Source: Paenibacillus herberti
GTDB lineage: Bacteria > Bacillota > Bacilli > Paenibacillales > Paenibacillaceae
Assembly (NCBI RefSeq): GCF_002233675.1
Contig: NZ_NMUQ01000001.1
Location: 838,505-902,504 of the forward strand
Direction: 5' to 3'
Length of the DNA stretch: 64,000 nt
This document shows, piece by piece, positions 17,801 to 27,500 of this stretch. The position numbers and the translations under genes are program-made. A model generated the notes under the pieces. That model was not told where the DNA came from. It saw only the letters and a program-made list of their open reading frames with translations, and did not search any database. The first letter of the stretch is position 1. The number at the start of each line of letters is the position of its first letter.

Positions 17801-20262
17801 TCCAGCCTACGCCTGGCGGAGAGCTTGACCATGCCAACGGGGAATACAAGTCGATTTACGGGGAGATCAAGAGCGGATGGGAGCGGGAAGGCGCCGCGTT
17901 CAAGCTGAATGTGACCATTCCCGTGAACACAACGGCGACGGTATACGTCCCAGCCGTTGATCCGTCAACGGTGAGCGAAGGCGGCAAACCCGCCGATGAA
18001 GCCGTCGGCGTACAGTTTTTGCGCATGGAAGGGGATAAGGCGGTTTATTCAGTAGGGTCGGGAAGCTACTCGTTCGCCAGCACAATGGCTGAATCAAACG
18101 TTAAGTTGGCAAGCGTCAGCCTGAGCAGCAAAACGGCGAAGCTGCAAAAGGGAGAGACGACGGAGCTTGCACTAAACGGCAGCCTGGACAATGGAATGAA
18201 CGCCGATCTTGCGAATGCGGAAATCCATTATGAGAGCAGCAACAATGGAGTTGCCCAGGTTACGAATAACGGCATCGTTACGGCTGTCGGTTCCGGCACC
18301 GTTGAGCTGCGAGTGAAAGTTAAGCTGGGGGAAATTGAAAAATCCGCCTCTACTCGGCTCATCGTTGTTTCCGGGGCGAATCTGGCCTTGGGCAAAAGGG
18401 CGACGGCGCGCGATACGCTGGAGGCACCGCCAGAATGGAGCGCCGCGGGTTTGACTGACGGCAGCTTGAGCAGGAAATATTCAACCACGGGTTCTCCGTC
18501 GCCATCCATGGAAAGTAATCCCCTATGGGTGGAGATCGACTTGGGCGCCAATCAGAATTTGAATAGCGTTATGTTGTATCCAAGAACGGACGCCAGTTCC
18601 AAGGAAGCCAATACGGCCTCTTACCCTGTTGATTTTAGCATTCAAGTGAAGCCTGATGGCGGGAACTACACGGAAGTGAAGAGCATTAGCGGAGAGCCGA
18701 ATCCACTGATGCAGCCCCAGCTGTATACATTCGAAAACCAGTCAGCCAGATATGTAAGGCTTTCGGTGAAGAGGCTGGGCGATATGCCGGCCGACGACGT
18801 TTATTACCGGCTGCAATTGGCGGAGATGGAGGTGTATGACAATCAAGGCGGCGTGGTGCCGATTACGGGAATAAGCTTGGACCGTTCCACGCTGGAAATG
18901 AAGGATGGAGAGAGCACCGAAATTGCCGCAACGATCGCGCCGACAAACGCTGCGAATAAGTTAGTCCGATTTAATTCGGATAACTCAAACATCGTTATCA
19001 CGAATGTCCATTACGACAAAACGAGCGACACGACAAAAGCGACCGTTACAGCTACGAATAAAGGAACGGAGCGGATAACCGGCGTTGTTACCGCAACAAC
19101 GGATGACGGAGGCAAGTCGGCTGCGGTGAACGTTGCGGTTGCGCCGGGTGAGCAACAACCCCATGCCGCCACTTTGTGGGGTGATTCAGCCGTTATGGCT
19201 GGGCAAGCTGCGCAATGGACGATCGGAGCTCAGCAGGTAAGCTCAGGTTTTACAGCGCTTGATGTTGTTTTCCAATATGATCCGCAGAAGATCGAATTTC
19301 AGACGGTTGGGGAAGAGACCTATCTGTCGCTGGACCCGTCTGCCATCCAATCGCTCAAGCCAAATCTTTCGGTGATGGGAAGCGCAATCAAACCGGACAA
19401 AGGCCAGATTCGGATTATTATGGCCGTATCGGGCGAGCAGCCGATCGAAATAGACGGTGGCCCATTGTTCAGCCTTCACGGGAAGGTGAAAGCTGATGCG
19501 CCGGCTGGCAAAACAACCGTTTCTCTCGCTGAGTTCCAAGTATCGAATAATGGTACGGCATCAACGCTGGATGTATCGCGGGCTTCTCATGAAATGGATG
19601 TGACCCTTGTTGACAAAGCCGCACTGAATGCTGCGATTGAGCAAGCCCAGGCGATGCATGATGCGGCAGTTGAAGGCAGTCAGCCGGGTCAATATCCGAG
19701 TGGAGCTAAACTGGCCCTGCAAGCGGCAATCAACAGCGCGACAGCAGTGAAAAATGATGCCAATGCGACTGTAGAGCAAGTAGCCGGTGCGCTGAACGCT
19801 TTGCAAGCGGCTGTAAAAACGTTCACCGATTCTATCATTCCGTCTCTCCCTGGGGATAGAACATTGCTGGATGCAGCGATTGCAGCGGCGCAAAGCAAAC
19901 ATGACAAAGCAGTAGAAGGAACTAAGATCGGGAAGTATGCGGCAGGCTCAAAAGCGACTTTGCAAGCGGCAATCAACGTTGCCAAAAACACTGGCGGCAG
20001 CCAAGCGCAAATTGATGAAGCCGTTGCGGCGTTGAACAGGGCTGTGCAGCAATTTTCGCTCAAGTTCATTACGCTGGTGGAAGGCCAAACGAAGATTTCC
20101 GTTCGAGATCTCTCCATCATGGCCAGCTATTATGGCATAACGTCAACGGATCCGACCTGGTCCAAAATGGAGAAGGCGGATGTGCTAGGCGTTAATGTCA
20201 TCGACATTCGCGCGTTAGCCGCCGTTGCGCAAATGATTCTTGATGATTGGAGCAAAGAGTAA
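14845..20262 (+). CDS. Secreted modular GH78 alpha-L-rhamnosidase with cohesin, FIVAR and dockerin-like modules (first)
   Basis: An exported enzyme of about 1805 residues that removes terminal alpha-L-rhamnose. Modules in order: signal peptide (1-30, cut after AFGA), Fn3-like domain (36-147), inserted laminin-type sandwich (152-335), rhamnosidase N domain (343-510), concanavalin-like domain (513-630) and an alpha/alpha barrel (635-985). The barrel has acidic motif RDERMGWTGD at 671-680 and WERW at 933-936, the family's catalytic regions. A beta-sandwich, a Big domain, an F5/8C-type discoidin domain (1178-1332) and another Big domain follow. The tail is cohesin-like (1441-1587), two FIVAR (1590-1739) and dockerin-like (1743-1802). 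The TTG at 14845 is chosen because GAGGTGA lies just upstream and the signal then begins MSLLLKK; GTG 14836 is possible. Cohesin and dockerin in one enzyme suggests surface assembly. Confidence 0.9.
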   Translation: MSLLLKKIGCGLIAALLVITLWQPAPAFGAEEASQMTAYDLHTEYSHDPIGIDNTKPRLSWLMKSSQRAQMQSAYRILVASDEQRLAANEGDQWDSGKIESEDSNNVEYKGNGLQSGKRYYWKVKVWDNNGRESAWSEPGYWEMGLLAPADWQAQWIGASAPAAAGPANYSIEMDFTLLSDGAAILFGGPNASANFFWQFNVKDKPYAQLRPHTNVGGTRLIKEVDISRVIPNDKQLNVAYHLKIEVNGKEIKTYINNELIDTMTNNNISFGPIGFRQFKDARTNERALFDNIVIKDGSGKQLFFADFGTNTFDGGTITQDGKLLVENATFYQRAESKSAPMLRKEFQISKPVRKATVYSTALGLYELSLNGKKVGSDYFNPGWTDYTKRLQYQTYDVTDMLLEGGNAIGAMLGEGWYAGSVAHVGPNQYGTEVSFLSQLKIEYEDGTSETVATDPSWRSTTSGPIRSSDILMGESYDARKELLDWNKNSFDDSSWSAVKTVNPSRGKLVAQVGPTVKATQQLKPITVKQPLPGTYIFDMGQNMSGWAKLKVEGSAGSKVKLRFGEMLNSDGSLYTANLRTAKQTDEYILKGGGVELYEPRFTFHGFRYVEVTGYPGEPTLDSLTGVVIHTDTPKSGAFNTSNAMVNQLFSNITWGQRGNFLSIPTDCPQRDERMGWTGDAQVFVRTATYNMEVPGFYEKYMRDVVDAQGANGAFPDVAPNVRGMGNGSNGWGDAGVIIPWTLYLAYNDTAIIKEHYDAMAKWIQYLKTNSRGLIRPAGGYGDWLGVNETTPTDVVNTAYFAYSTNLLSKMAAVIGKTDDADKYNRLFNDIKSAFNAAFVGADGRIKGNTQAAYVFALQMDLLDGDVKQRAAEHLVENIKNKNWHLSTGFLGIGYLLPVLTEAGYPEVAYRLLTNDTYPSWGYSIKNGATTVWERWNSYTAEDGFGDAGMNSFNHYSLGSVGEWMYRYAAGIEADPAQPGFKHIIIQPTPGGELDHANGEYKSIYGEIKSGWEREGAAFKLNVTIPVNTTATVYVPAVDPSTVSEGGKPADEAVGVQFLRMEGDKAVYSVGSGSYSFASTMAESNVKLASVSLSSKTAKLQKGETTELALNGSLDNGMNADLANAEIHYESSNNGVAQVTNNGIVTAVGSGTVELRVKVKLGEIEKSASTRLIVVSGANLALGKRATARDTLEAPPEWSAAGLTDGSLSRKYSTTGSPSPSMESNPLWVEIDLGANQNLNSVMLYPRTDASSKEANTASYPVDFSIQVKPDGGNYTEVKSISGEPNPLMQPQLYTFENQSARYVRLSVKRLGDMPADDVYYRLQLAEMEVYDNQGGVVPITGISLDRSTLEMKDGESTEIAATIAPTNAANKLVRFNSDNSNIVITNVHYDKTSDTTKATVTATNKGTERITGVVTATTDDGGKSAAVNVAVAPGEQQPHAATLWGDSAVMAGQAAQWTIGAQQVSSGFTALDVVFQYDPQKIEFQTVGEETYLSLDPSAIQSLKPNLSVMGSAIKPDKGQIRIIMAVSGEQPIEIDGGPLFSLHGKVKADAPAGKTTVSLAEFQVSNNGTASTLDVSRASHEMDVTLVDKAALNAAIEQAQAMHDAAVEGSQPGQYPSGAKLALQAAINSATAVKNDANATVEQVAGALNALQAAVKTFTDSIIPSLPGDRTLLDAAIAAAQSKHDKAVEGTKIGKYAAGSKATLQAAINVAKNTGGSQAQIDEAVAALNRAVQQFSLKFITLVEGQTKISVRDLSIMASYYGITSTDPTWSKMEKADVLGVNVIDIRALAAVAQMILDDWSKE

Positions 20263-20290
20263 GCAGCTCTAGAAAGCCGGTGGAAAAAAG

Positions 20291-20422
20291 GAGTGAAGCC
20301 AAAGATCGAGCCCGGAGAAGCGTCAGCGTTCGCCTTTGATGTCGGATTTCTACCGCTGCGGCGGTAAATTCAAAGAAATCTGAGATCAACAGCGATCGGA
20401 GGGCCGATCTTTGGCGCAGCGG
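20291..20422 (-). repeat. Palindromic intergenic element, copy 3 (inverted)
   Basis: It shares the terminal blocks of copies 1 and 2 (CCCGGAGAAGCGTCAGCG and GGGCCGATCTTTGGCGCAGC) and part of the palindrome core of copy 1 (CAAAGAAATCTGAGATCAA). Orientation matches copy 2. It sits between the first rhamnosidase and the cohesin-SLH gene, where its transcript hairpin could uncouple expression of the two. Confidence 0.78.
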
Positions 20423-20472
20423 GTAGTTTTTCACCGTTTTTCTAAATTGTTTCATGAAAGGAGTTATGTGAT

Positions 20473-21483
20473 ATGTCGAGATTAGCTCGTATGAGTGCAG
20501 TAATCGCCGCCGTATTAAGTCTGCTCCTCTGTTTGCCGGTCCTTCCGGCAATGGCCGACGCGGCTGCCCCCGCGATTGAACTAAAGATGAAGGCTGAAGG
20601 TAAAGGGATTGATATAACCGTTTCAGGCAAAAAGTTAACCGATGTATTTGCCTACGACATATCGATGAAGTTCGATTCGGGCCGTTTGAAATTTACTGGG
20701 GCGCGCACGGCATGGGCGGGATTTTCCATCGACCCAATCGTTAAAAATGGGACGATTCGGTTCGCCCATACAAAAACGGGCAAAACAGCGGGTGAGTCAG
20801 GCGACAAAGAGCTGGCCGTAATAAGCTTTGAGCGAATCGCAGAGGGAAATGCAACGGCAAGCATTGGGACGGTTCAGCTCGTCAATTCCAAGTTGGAAAT
20901 GAAAGAGCTGAAGCCTGCGGTTCAGGTGACGGCGCCCGGAACAACCGGGGAGCTAAACGACATTAAAGGGCACTGGGCGGAAGCGGCGATTAGGGAAGCT
21001 GCAGAGCTCGGATTTGTAAACGGTTATACGGATGGAACCTTTCTTCCGAATCGGGAGGTGACGCGCGCTGAGTTCGCGGCGATGATCGTTCGGGCGCTTC
21101 AGCTCCAGCAAGAACCAGCCGATGGACTGACTTTCAGCGATACCGGCAAAATTCCACAGTGGGCGAAGCCCTATATCGCAGCAGCCGCTAAAGCGAATCT
21201 GTTAACCGGTTATGACGACGGAAGCTTCCGTGCCGGACAGCTCATCAACCGGGCGGAAATGGTAGCAATTATCATGAGAGCTCTTCCTGTTCAAGCAGCG
21301 CAAGATGCTAAGCTAAACTTTGCCGATGCCGAATCTATTCCGGAGTGGGCTGCCGACTCCGTTGCCGCAGCCGTTGAATTGGACGTAATCAAAGGGCGGG
21401 ACGGCAACCGCTTTGTGCCGGACGGCCGCGCGACGCGCGCTGAGGCGGTAACGGTGCTTATTGCGATGCTGAAGCAGAAATAA
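20473..21483 (+). CDS. Cohesin-SLH surface-anchoring protein (mini-scaffoldin candidate)
   Basis: A 336-residue exported protein: signal peptide (about 1-29, LPAMADA), one cohesin-like beta-sandwich (32-155, with AYDISMKFDSGRLKFTGA and DKELAVISFERIAEG) and three SLH repeats (about 160-210, 219-270, 281-336). The SLH repeats carry recognisable ITRAE-type motifs VTRAEF, INRAEM and ATRAEA. SLH triplets bind pyruvylated cell-wall polymer, so the protein should display one cohesin on the cell surface, as anchoring scaffoldins do in cellulosomal clostridia. It lies between two rhamnosidases whose C termini are dockerin-like. AAAGGAG nine bases upstream supports the ATG. Binding to those dockerins is inferred, not shown. 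Confidence 0.88.
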   Translation: MSRLARMSAVIAAVLSLLLCLPVLPAMADAAAPAIELKMKAEGKGIDITVSGKKLTDVFAYDISMKFDSGRLKFTGARTAWAGFSIDPIVKNGTIRFAHTKTGKTAGESGDKELAVISFERIAEGNATASIGTVQLVNSKLEMKELKPAVQVTAPGTTGELNDIKGHWAEAAIREAAELGFVNGYTDGTFLPNREVTRAEFAAMIVRALQLQQEPADGLTFSDTGKIPQWAKPYIAAAAKANLLTGYDDGSFRAGQLINRAEMVAIIMRALPVQAAQDAKLNFADAESIPEWAADSVAAAVELDVIKGRDGNRFVPDGRATRAEAVTVLIAMLKQK

Positions 21484-21532
21484 GGATTCACAGCCCTATA
21501 ACCAATACCCAAGGAAAAGCGAGGGATTGAAA

Positions 21533-24500
21533 ATGAGGAAAGCTGGTAATCTTGCCTTATCGTTGGCCATTGGCCTCTCTTTATGTTTGCCTATGACTGG
21601 CACGGCGTATGGTGATACGGGGAAAAGCGTTGCAAGCAGCGTAACGGCGAACGCGCTGGGAATAACGGATTTAAATACGGAGTATATGAACAATCCGCTC
21701 GGTATCGATGTGATGAAGCCGAGAATGAGCTGGAAGCTGAGTTCGGACACGAGGGCTCAGCTTCAGGCAGCGTACAGAATACAGGTGGCCAGTAGCAGCG
21801 CTAATCTGTCGGCTAACAATCCAGACATGTGGGATACGGACAAAGTCGAGTCCAACCAGTCGGTAAACATCGCCTACAACGGCAAACCTCTGGAATCAGG
21901 CAAGCGATACTACTGGCGGGTGCAGGTATGGGATAAAAGTAATGCGGCGCCATCCGAATGGAGCAGCCCCTCCTGGTGGGAGATGGGCCTTCTGAATGAA
22001 GCGGATTGGCAAGCCAAGTGGATTGGGATGAGCGATACCAACAGCTTTAGCCCGGAAGGGCTGAAGTGGATCTGGTATCCGGAAGGAAATCCTGCACAAG
22101 GCGCACCGGCTGGAAACCGCTATTTTCGCAAAACGATTCAATTGCCAGCGGACCGGACCCGAGCGTCAGGGAAGTTCCTCATTACGGCGGATGACGGATT
22201 TGTATTGTATGTCAACGGCAAACAAATGGGCGCCTCCCCTGAAACAGCGGATTCTTGGAAGACGGGCCAAATTATAGACGTTTCAAGCGCTCTCGTTGCT
22301 GGAGCCAACACGATTGCCATCCAAACAAAAAACACCAGCGCAGCAGCGGGGCTTTTAGGCAGCTTAAAAGTGGACTTCACTGAAGGCGCGCCGCTGCAGA
22401 TTAATATGGATCAAGGCATGAAGGCCGAAAAGGAAAAAAAGGAAGGCTGGGAGCAGCCCCAATTTGATGACAGCAAATGGGCGGCCTCGATTTCTATAGC
22501 TACTTACGGCCAGTCTCCATGGGGGAAAAATGTGAAGTTTTCCTCATCGCCGCCCTATATCCGCAAAAGCTTTTCCTTGGATAAAACGGTTGCCAAAGCC
22601 CGTCTTTATTCCAGCGCTCTTGGCATCTATGAACCTAGCGTCAACGGGAAACGGGTAGGCCAGGACCTGTTTGCGCCGGGATGGACGGATTATACGAAGC
22701 ATATTCAGTATCAGTCGTATGACGTTACGAATCTGCTCAAGAGCGGTGATAATGTCGTTGGCGCCATCGTGGCGGATGGATGGTACAGCGGTCATGTCGG
22801 GTTTATTGGGCCAAACATTTATGGCGACAGAAATTATTTGCTCATGCAGCTAAATATTGAGTACACGGACGGTTCATCCGTAACAATCGGAACGGACGGT
22901 TCTTGGAAATGGGCGAACGGACCGATTGATTCCGCCAGCATTTTGATGGGAGAGATGTATGACGCAAGAAAGGAAATAACGGGCTGGGACACCCCGCAGT
23001 ATGACGCTACGAGTTGGAGTCCGGTTCGGATATTGGAAGGGAAGGTTGCAGGCAAGCTTATTGCGCAGGACGGTCCAACGGTGCAAAAAATTCAAGAAAT
23101 CAAGCCGATTGCGATTACGGAACCGGCACCGGGCAAATATGTATTCGATCTGGGCCAGAACATGGTCGGGGCGGTCAGGTTGAAAGTAAACGGCGAAGGG
23201 GGCAAAATCGTTACGCTGCGCCATGCCGAAGTGCTTAACCCGGACGGCACCTTTTATACCGCTAATTTGCGTGGGGCGAAAGCGACCGATCAATACACGT
23301 TAAAGGGCGGCGGAGAAGAGGTTTATGAGCCGAGATTTACTTTCCACGGCTTCCGTTATGTGGAGGTGACGGGTTATCCGGGAGTGCCAACGAAGGACGC
23401 GATTACCGGTCTCGTTATGCATACGGCAGCGCCGTTCAGCGGCCAGTTTGAAACGTCGAGCGGTATGCTGAATCAACTGCAAAGCAACATTACATGGGGC
23501 CAAAGAGGAAATTTCCTGGAAGTTCCGACCGATACACCTGCACGGGATGAACGGCTCGGCTGGACGGGGGACATCAACGTTTTTATTGGAGCTGCTGCTT
23601 ACAATATGGACGTGGCCAAATTTATCGGCAGCAAATGGATGCGTGATATGCGGGACGGCCAGTCGGCCGCCGGCGGTTTTCCCGATGTCGCTCCTAACGT
23701 CCTTACGAGTAATGGCAATGCGGGCTGGGGGGACGCAGGTGTTACGGTTCCGTACACCATCTGGCAGCGCTACGGAGATACCCGCGTTATCGAGGAAAAT
23801 TATGATGCGATGGTGAAATGGATTGAATATTTGAAGCGGAACAGCACGGGCCTCATCCGCCCGTCGTCGAGTTACGGCGATTGGCTGGATGTCAATGACC
23901 CCACTCCGGGAGATTTAATATCTACCGCTTATTTTGCCTACAGCACCCGTCTGGTGGCTGAAATGGCGCAGGCAATCGGCCGCCAGGCTGATGCTGACAA
24001 ATACGAACAGCTCGCAGGGCAAGTAAAGGACGCTTTTATCAAAACTTATGTGAGCGAGGACGGCCGTGTAAGGGGGAACACTCAGACTGGCTATGTGCTG
24101 GCGCTGTATATGGATCTGATTCCCGAAGCTAAACGCGAAGCGACGGCGGGCCATCTTGTAGCCAAGATCAAGGAACGCAACTGGCATTTGTCTACCGGAT
24201 TCCTGGGAACAAGAGATTTACTGGGCGTACTAAGCGATACGGGAAATCTGGATGTTGCCTATCGGCTGCTGAACAACGACACGTATCCTTCCTGGGGTTA
24301 TCAGATTAAAAAAGGCGCAACAACGATGTGGGAACGCTGGGATGCGATCCGACCTGACGGCAGCTTCCAAGACGCCGGCATGAACTCTTTTAACCATTAC
24401 GCCTATGGTGCAGTAGGAGATTGGATGTATCAAAATATTGCCGGCATACAGTCGGACCCTACCAATCCTGGGTACAAACATATCCTCATTAAATCTTTGC

Positions 24501-27500
24501 CGGGCGGAGATTTAACGAAAGCAAGCGGGTCCTATGAATCGGTATACGGAACGATAGTGAGCAAATGGGAAAAAGCAGGCGCCGTTTATAAACAGCATGT
24601 AACGGTTCCGGTAAACACAACCGCTACGCTTTATATTCCGGCGGACAGCAAATGGGCGGTAACGGAAGGAAAAGGGTTTGCACATTCGGCCGAAGGCGTC
24701 CAATTTGTCGGCATGGAAGACGGAAACGCGGTATTCAAGCTTGGTTCGGGAGACTACCAGTTTACAGTGGATCCGATTATCGGCAAACTCGGAAACGCTC
24801 TGGATGAAACGGATAAGTTAACTATTGAAGTGGTCGGCTTATTAGACAGCGGCAAGCTCACGCAGGCACAAGGGGAAGTCATTTCTGTTAAAAGCAAAGA
24901 GCTTGCGGGCCGGATTGAAGCAAGCGTGGAAGCTTACAACAGCGCTCAGAGCGGTACCTTTATCGAGCAGGTGCATCATGCGCTAAATGCGGCGGCACAA
25001 TTGCAGGGATGGGTGCAGGAGCAAAAGGATGCGGGGCAATTGAGCGGCGAGACCGCAGGAATACTGGCTCAATTTGTTACCAATATATCCATGCACTTGT
25101 CGGCAATAAGCACGGATGAGCTTGGAATCAATTGGTCGATGACGCCTTCAAAAGATACGGTGCGGCCGGGTGAAACGATCACGATCGACATCAAAGCAAG
25201 CAACAATGGAACGGCAACGATTAATGACGTCCGATCCGTCCTCCTCCAGCCCGAGGGTTGGGAAGTAACGCCGGTAGGGGAGAATGGGATCGCTCTCATC
25301 AAGCCGGGCGAGACGTTTACGGCTACATTTAAAGTAAAAGTAGCGCCAAATCAACCTATTTCGGAATCGATCCGTTTAACAGGCAGCGGCAGCTACAAAA
25401 TAAATGACGCCACCGTTGAAGTGCCTCTGCAGACATCCTTGAAGGTCGCTTCTCTAGTAACAATCAAGCAACTAAAGGCTGAACCAGGGGCTGTCGAGCC
25501 TGGCGGCGCGGCCACGATCAGCGCGACTCTTCAAAATTCAGGAGGTTCAACCGTTGAGGGCCTCGTCGAATTAAGCGTGCCTGCAGGCTGGAAGACAGAA
25601 GCTGCAAGCCAAGCCTACCGTCTCGAAGCAGGCGAGGAAAAGAGCATTGTATTCCGCGTAGCATCGCCTAAAGAAACATCCGAAACGGCGGCAGAGCTGA
25701 AAGCAATCGTTTCCTACAACGGAGCTGAAGTAGACCGGGCGAGCACGACTGTCCAGGTGCGTTACGCTAATCCTCCTGCTTCGTTTATTGACCATGTCGA
25801 CGTCGGCAATGCGCAATCCGAACAAGCGCATAATGTGAAATTTTCTGCTAAGTCGGGCGCTAGCGTTGAAGAAGGTTTGACGAGAAGGTATGTGTTTCGC
25901 GGCGATGCCAACGGTTATTTTGAGTTTGATATGGCGATTGAGCCGGGACAGCCTTTCATGATCAGAGCCATAGAGACTTATGATATGGCGCAGCTTAAAG
26001 ATTATTATGTGCTCGTAAACGGCAAAAAGGTGCACAGCCGAGCCAATCAAACGAGCGGCCGAGGCACGGCGACCTATCAGTTCGTCGTTGACGATGCCTC
26101 CTTACTGCAGACAGATAAGGTCAAGGTTCGCTTTCAAGAGGACGAGGAAGGACGCAATTACGACCCGTCGATTGCCGATATTTGGACGATGCCGTTCAAG
26201 CAGGATGAGGTTATTCCTGTGACGGGAATTGTATGGGACCGTTCCTCCATGGAGCTGAAGGACGGCGAGAGCGCGGAGATTTCGGCGTCTGTATTGCCGG
26301 ATAACGCAACGAACAAAAAGGTTCGTTTTGATTCGGATAGCGCAGCTATCGTTGTTACGAATATCCGTTATGATGAAGCCAGCAAAGCGACTAAAGCAAC
26401 CGTTACGGCAACGAATAAGGGAAAGGAACCGATTCAAGGCGTCATTACCGCCGTTACCGAAGAGGGGAACAAAACCGCGTCGCTGAATGTTGTTGTAAAA
26501 GCGGCTGCCGAGCAGGGTGAGGCTGTAGCTATTTTGTCCGGCAGTAAAAAGGTTTTGGCGGGACAGGATGCGGAGTGGACGGTTAGTGCTGAAAACGTAA
26601 GTCCAGCTTTTACGGCACTTGATGTTATCTTCCATTATGACCCGCGGAAAATCGAATTCCAGACCGTTCAAGACAGCGAAGGAGGCTCATCCGTTCTGGA
26701 CCCGGCTGCCATCGAGTCGTTGAAGCCGAATTTGGCGGTGCTCGGCAGCGCGGTGAAACCGGAATTGGGGCAGATTCGGATTATCATGGCCGTTACTGGC
26801 GATTCGAAGGGAGCAATAGACGGCGGTCCGTTGTTCAGCCTGCATGGCAAAGTGAGGGCAGATGCCAGCGCCGGCAGTACAACCGCGTCATTATCTGATT
26901 TTGCCGTATCCACTAATGGCCAAGGGGCAGTTCTCGACGTATCACGAGCTTCCCACGAAATGGAAGTGATTGTTGCTGACAAAACAGCGCTGAAGGCGGC
27001 GATTGAGCAAGCTCAATCGATGCATAATACCGCCACGGAGGGCAGCAGCCCAGGACAGTATCCGGGAGGCTCAAAAGCGACTTTGCAAGCTGCAATTCAT
27101 AGCGCGGTGGCCGTAAGGGACGCTGCAAATGCGACAAGCGAACAGGTTGCTGCTGCGTTGAACGCTTTGAACGCGGCCGTGAAAGTATTTGCGGACTCCA
27201 TGAATCCATCGGTGCCTGTGGACAGAACGAAGCTGGATGCAGCGATTGCAGCGGCGCAGGTTAAACATGACAAAGCAGTGGAAGGAAGCAAACTCGGCAA
27301 GTATGCCGCAGGCTCCAAAGCCGTGCTGCAAGCGGCGATCAATGCAGCCAAAGGAGCGGGAGGCAGCCAGTCGCAAATTGATGAAGCTGTGATAACGCTG
27401 AACCGAGCTGTACAGGTATTCTCGGAGAAGCTGGTCACATTAATCCCTGGCCAAACGAAAATTACGATTCGGGATCTGTCCATCATTTCGAAATTTTATG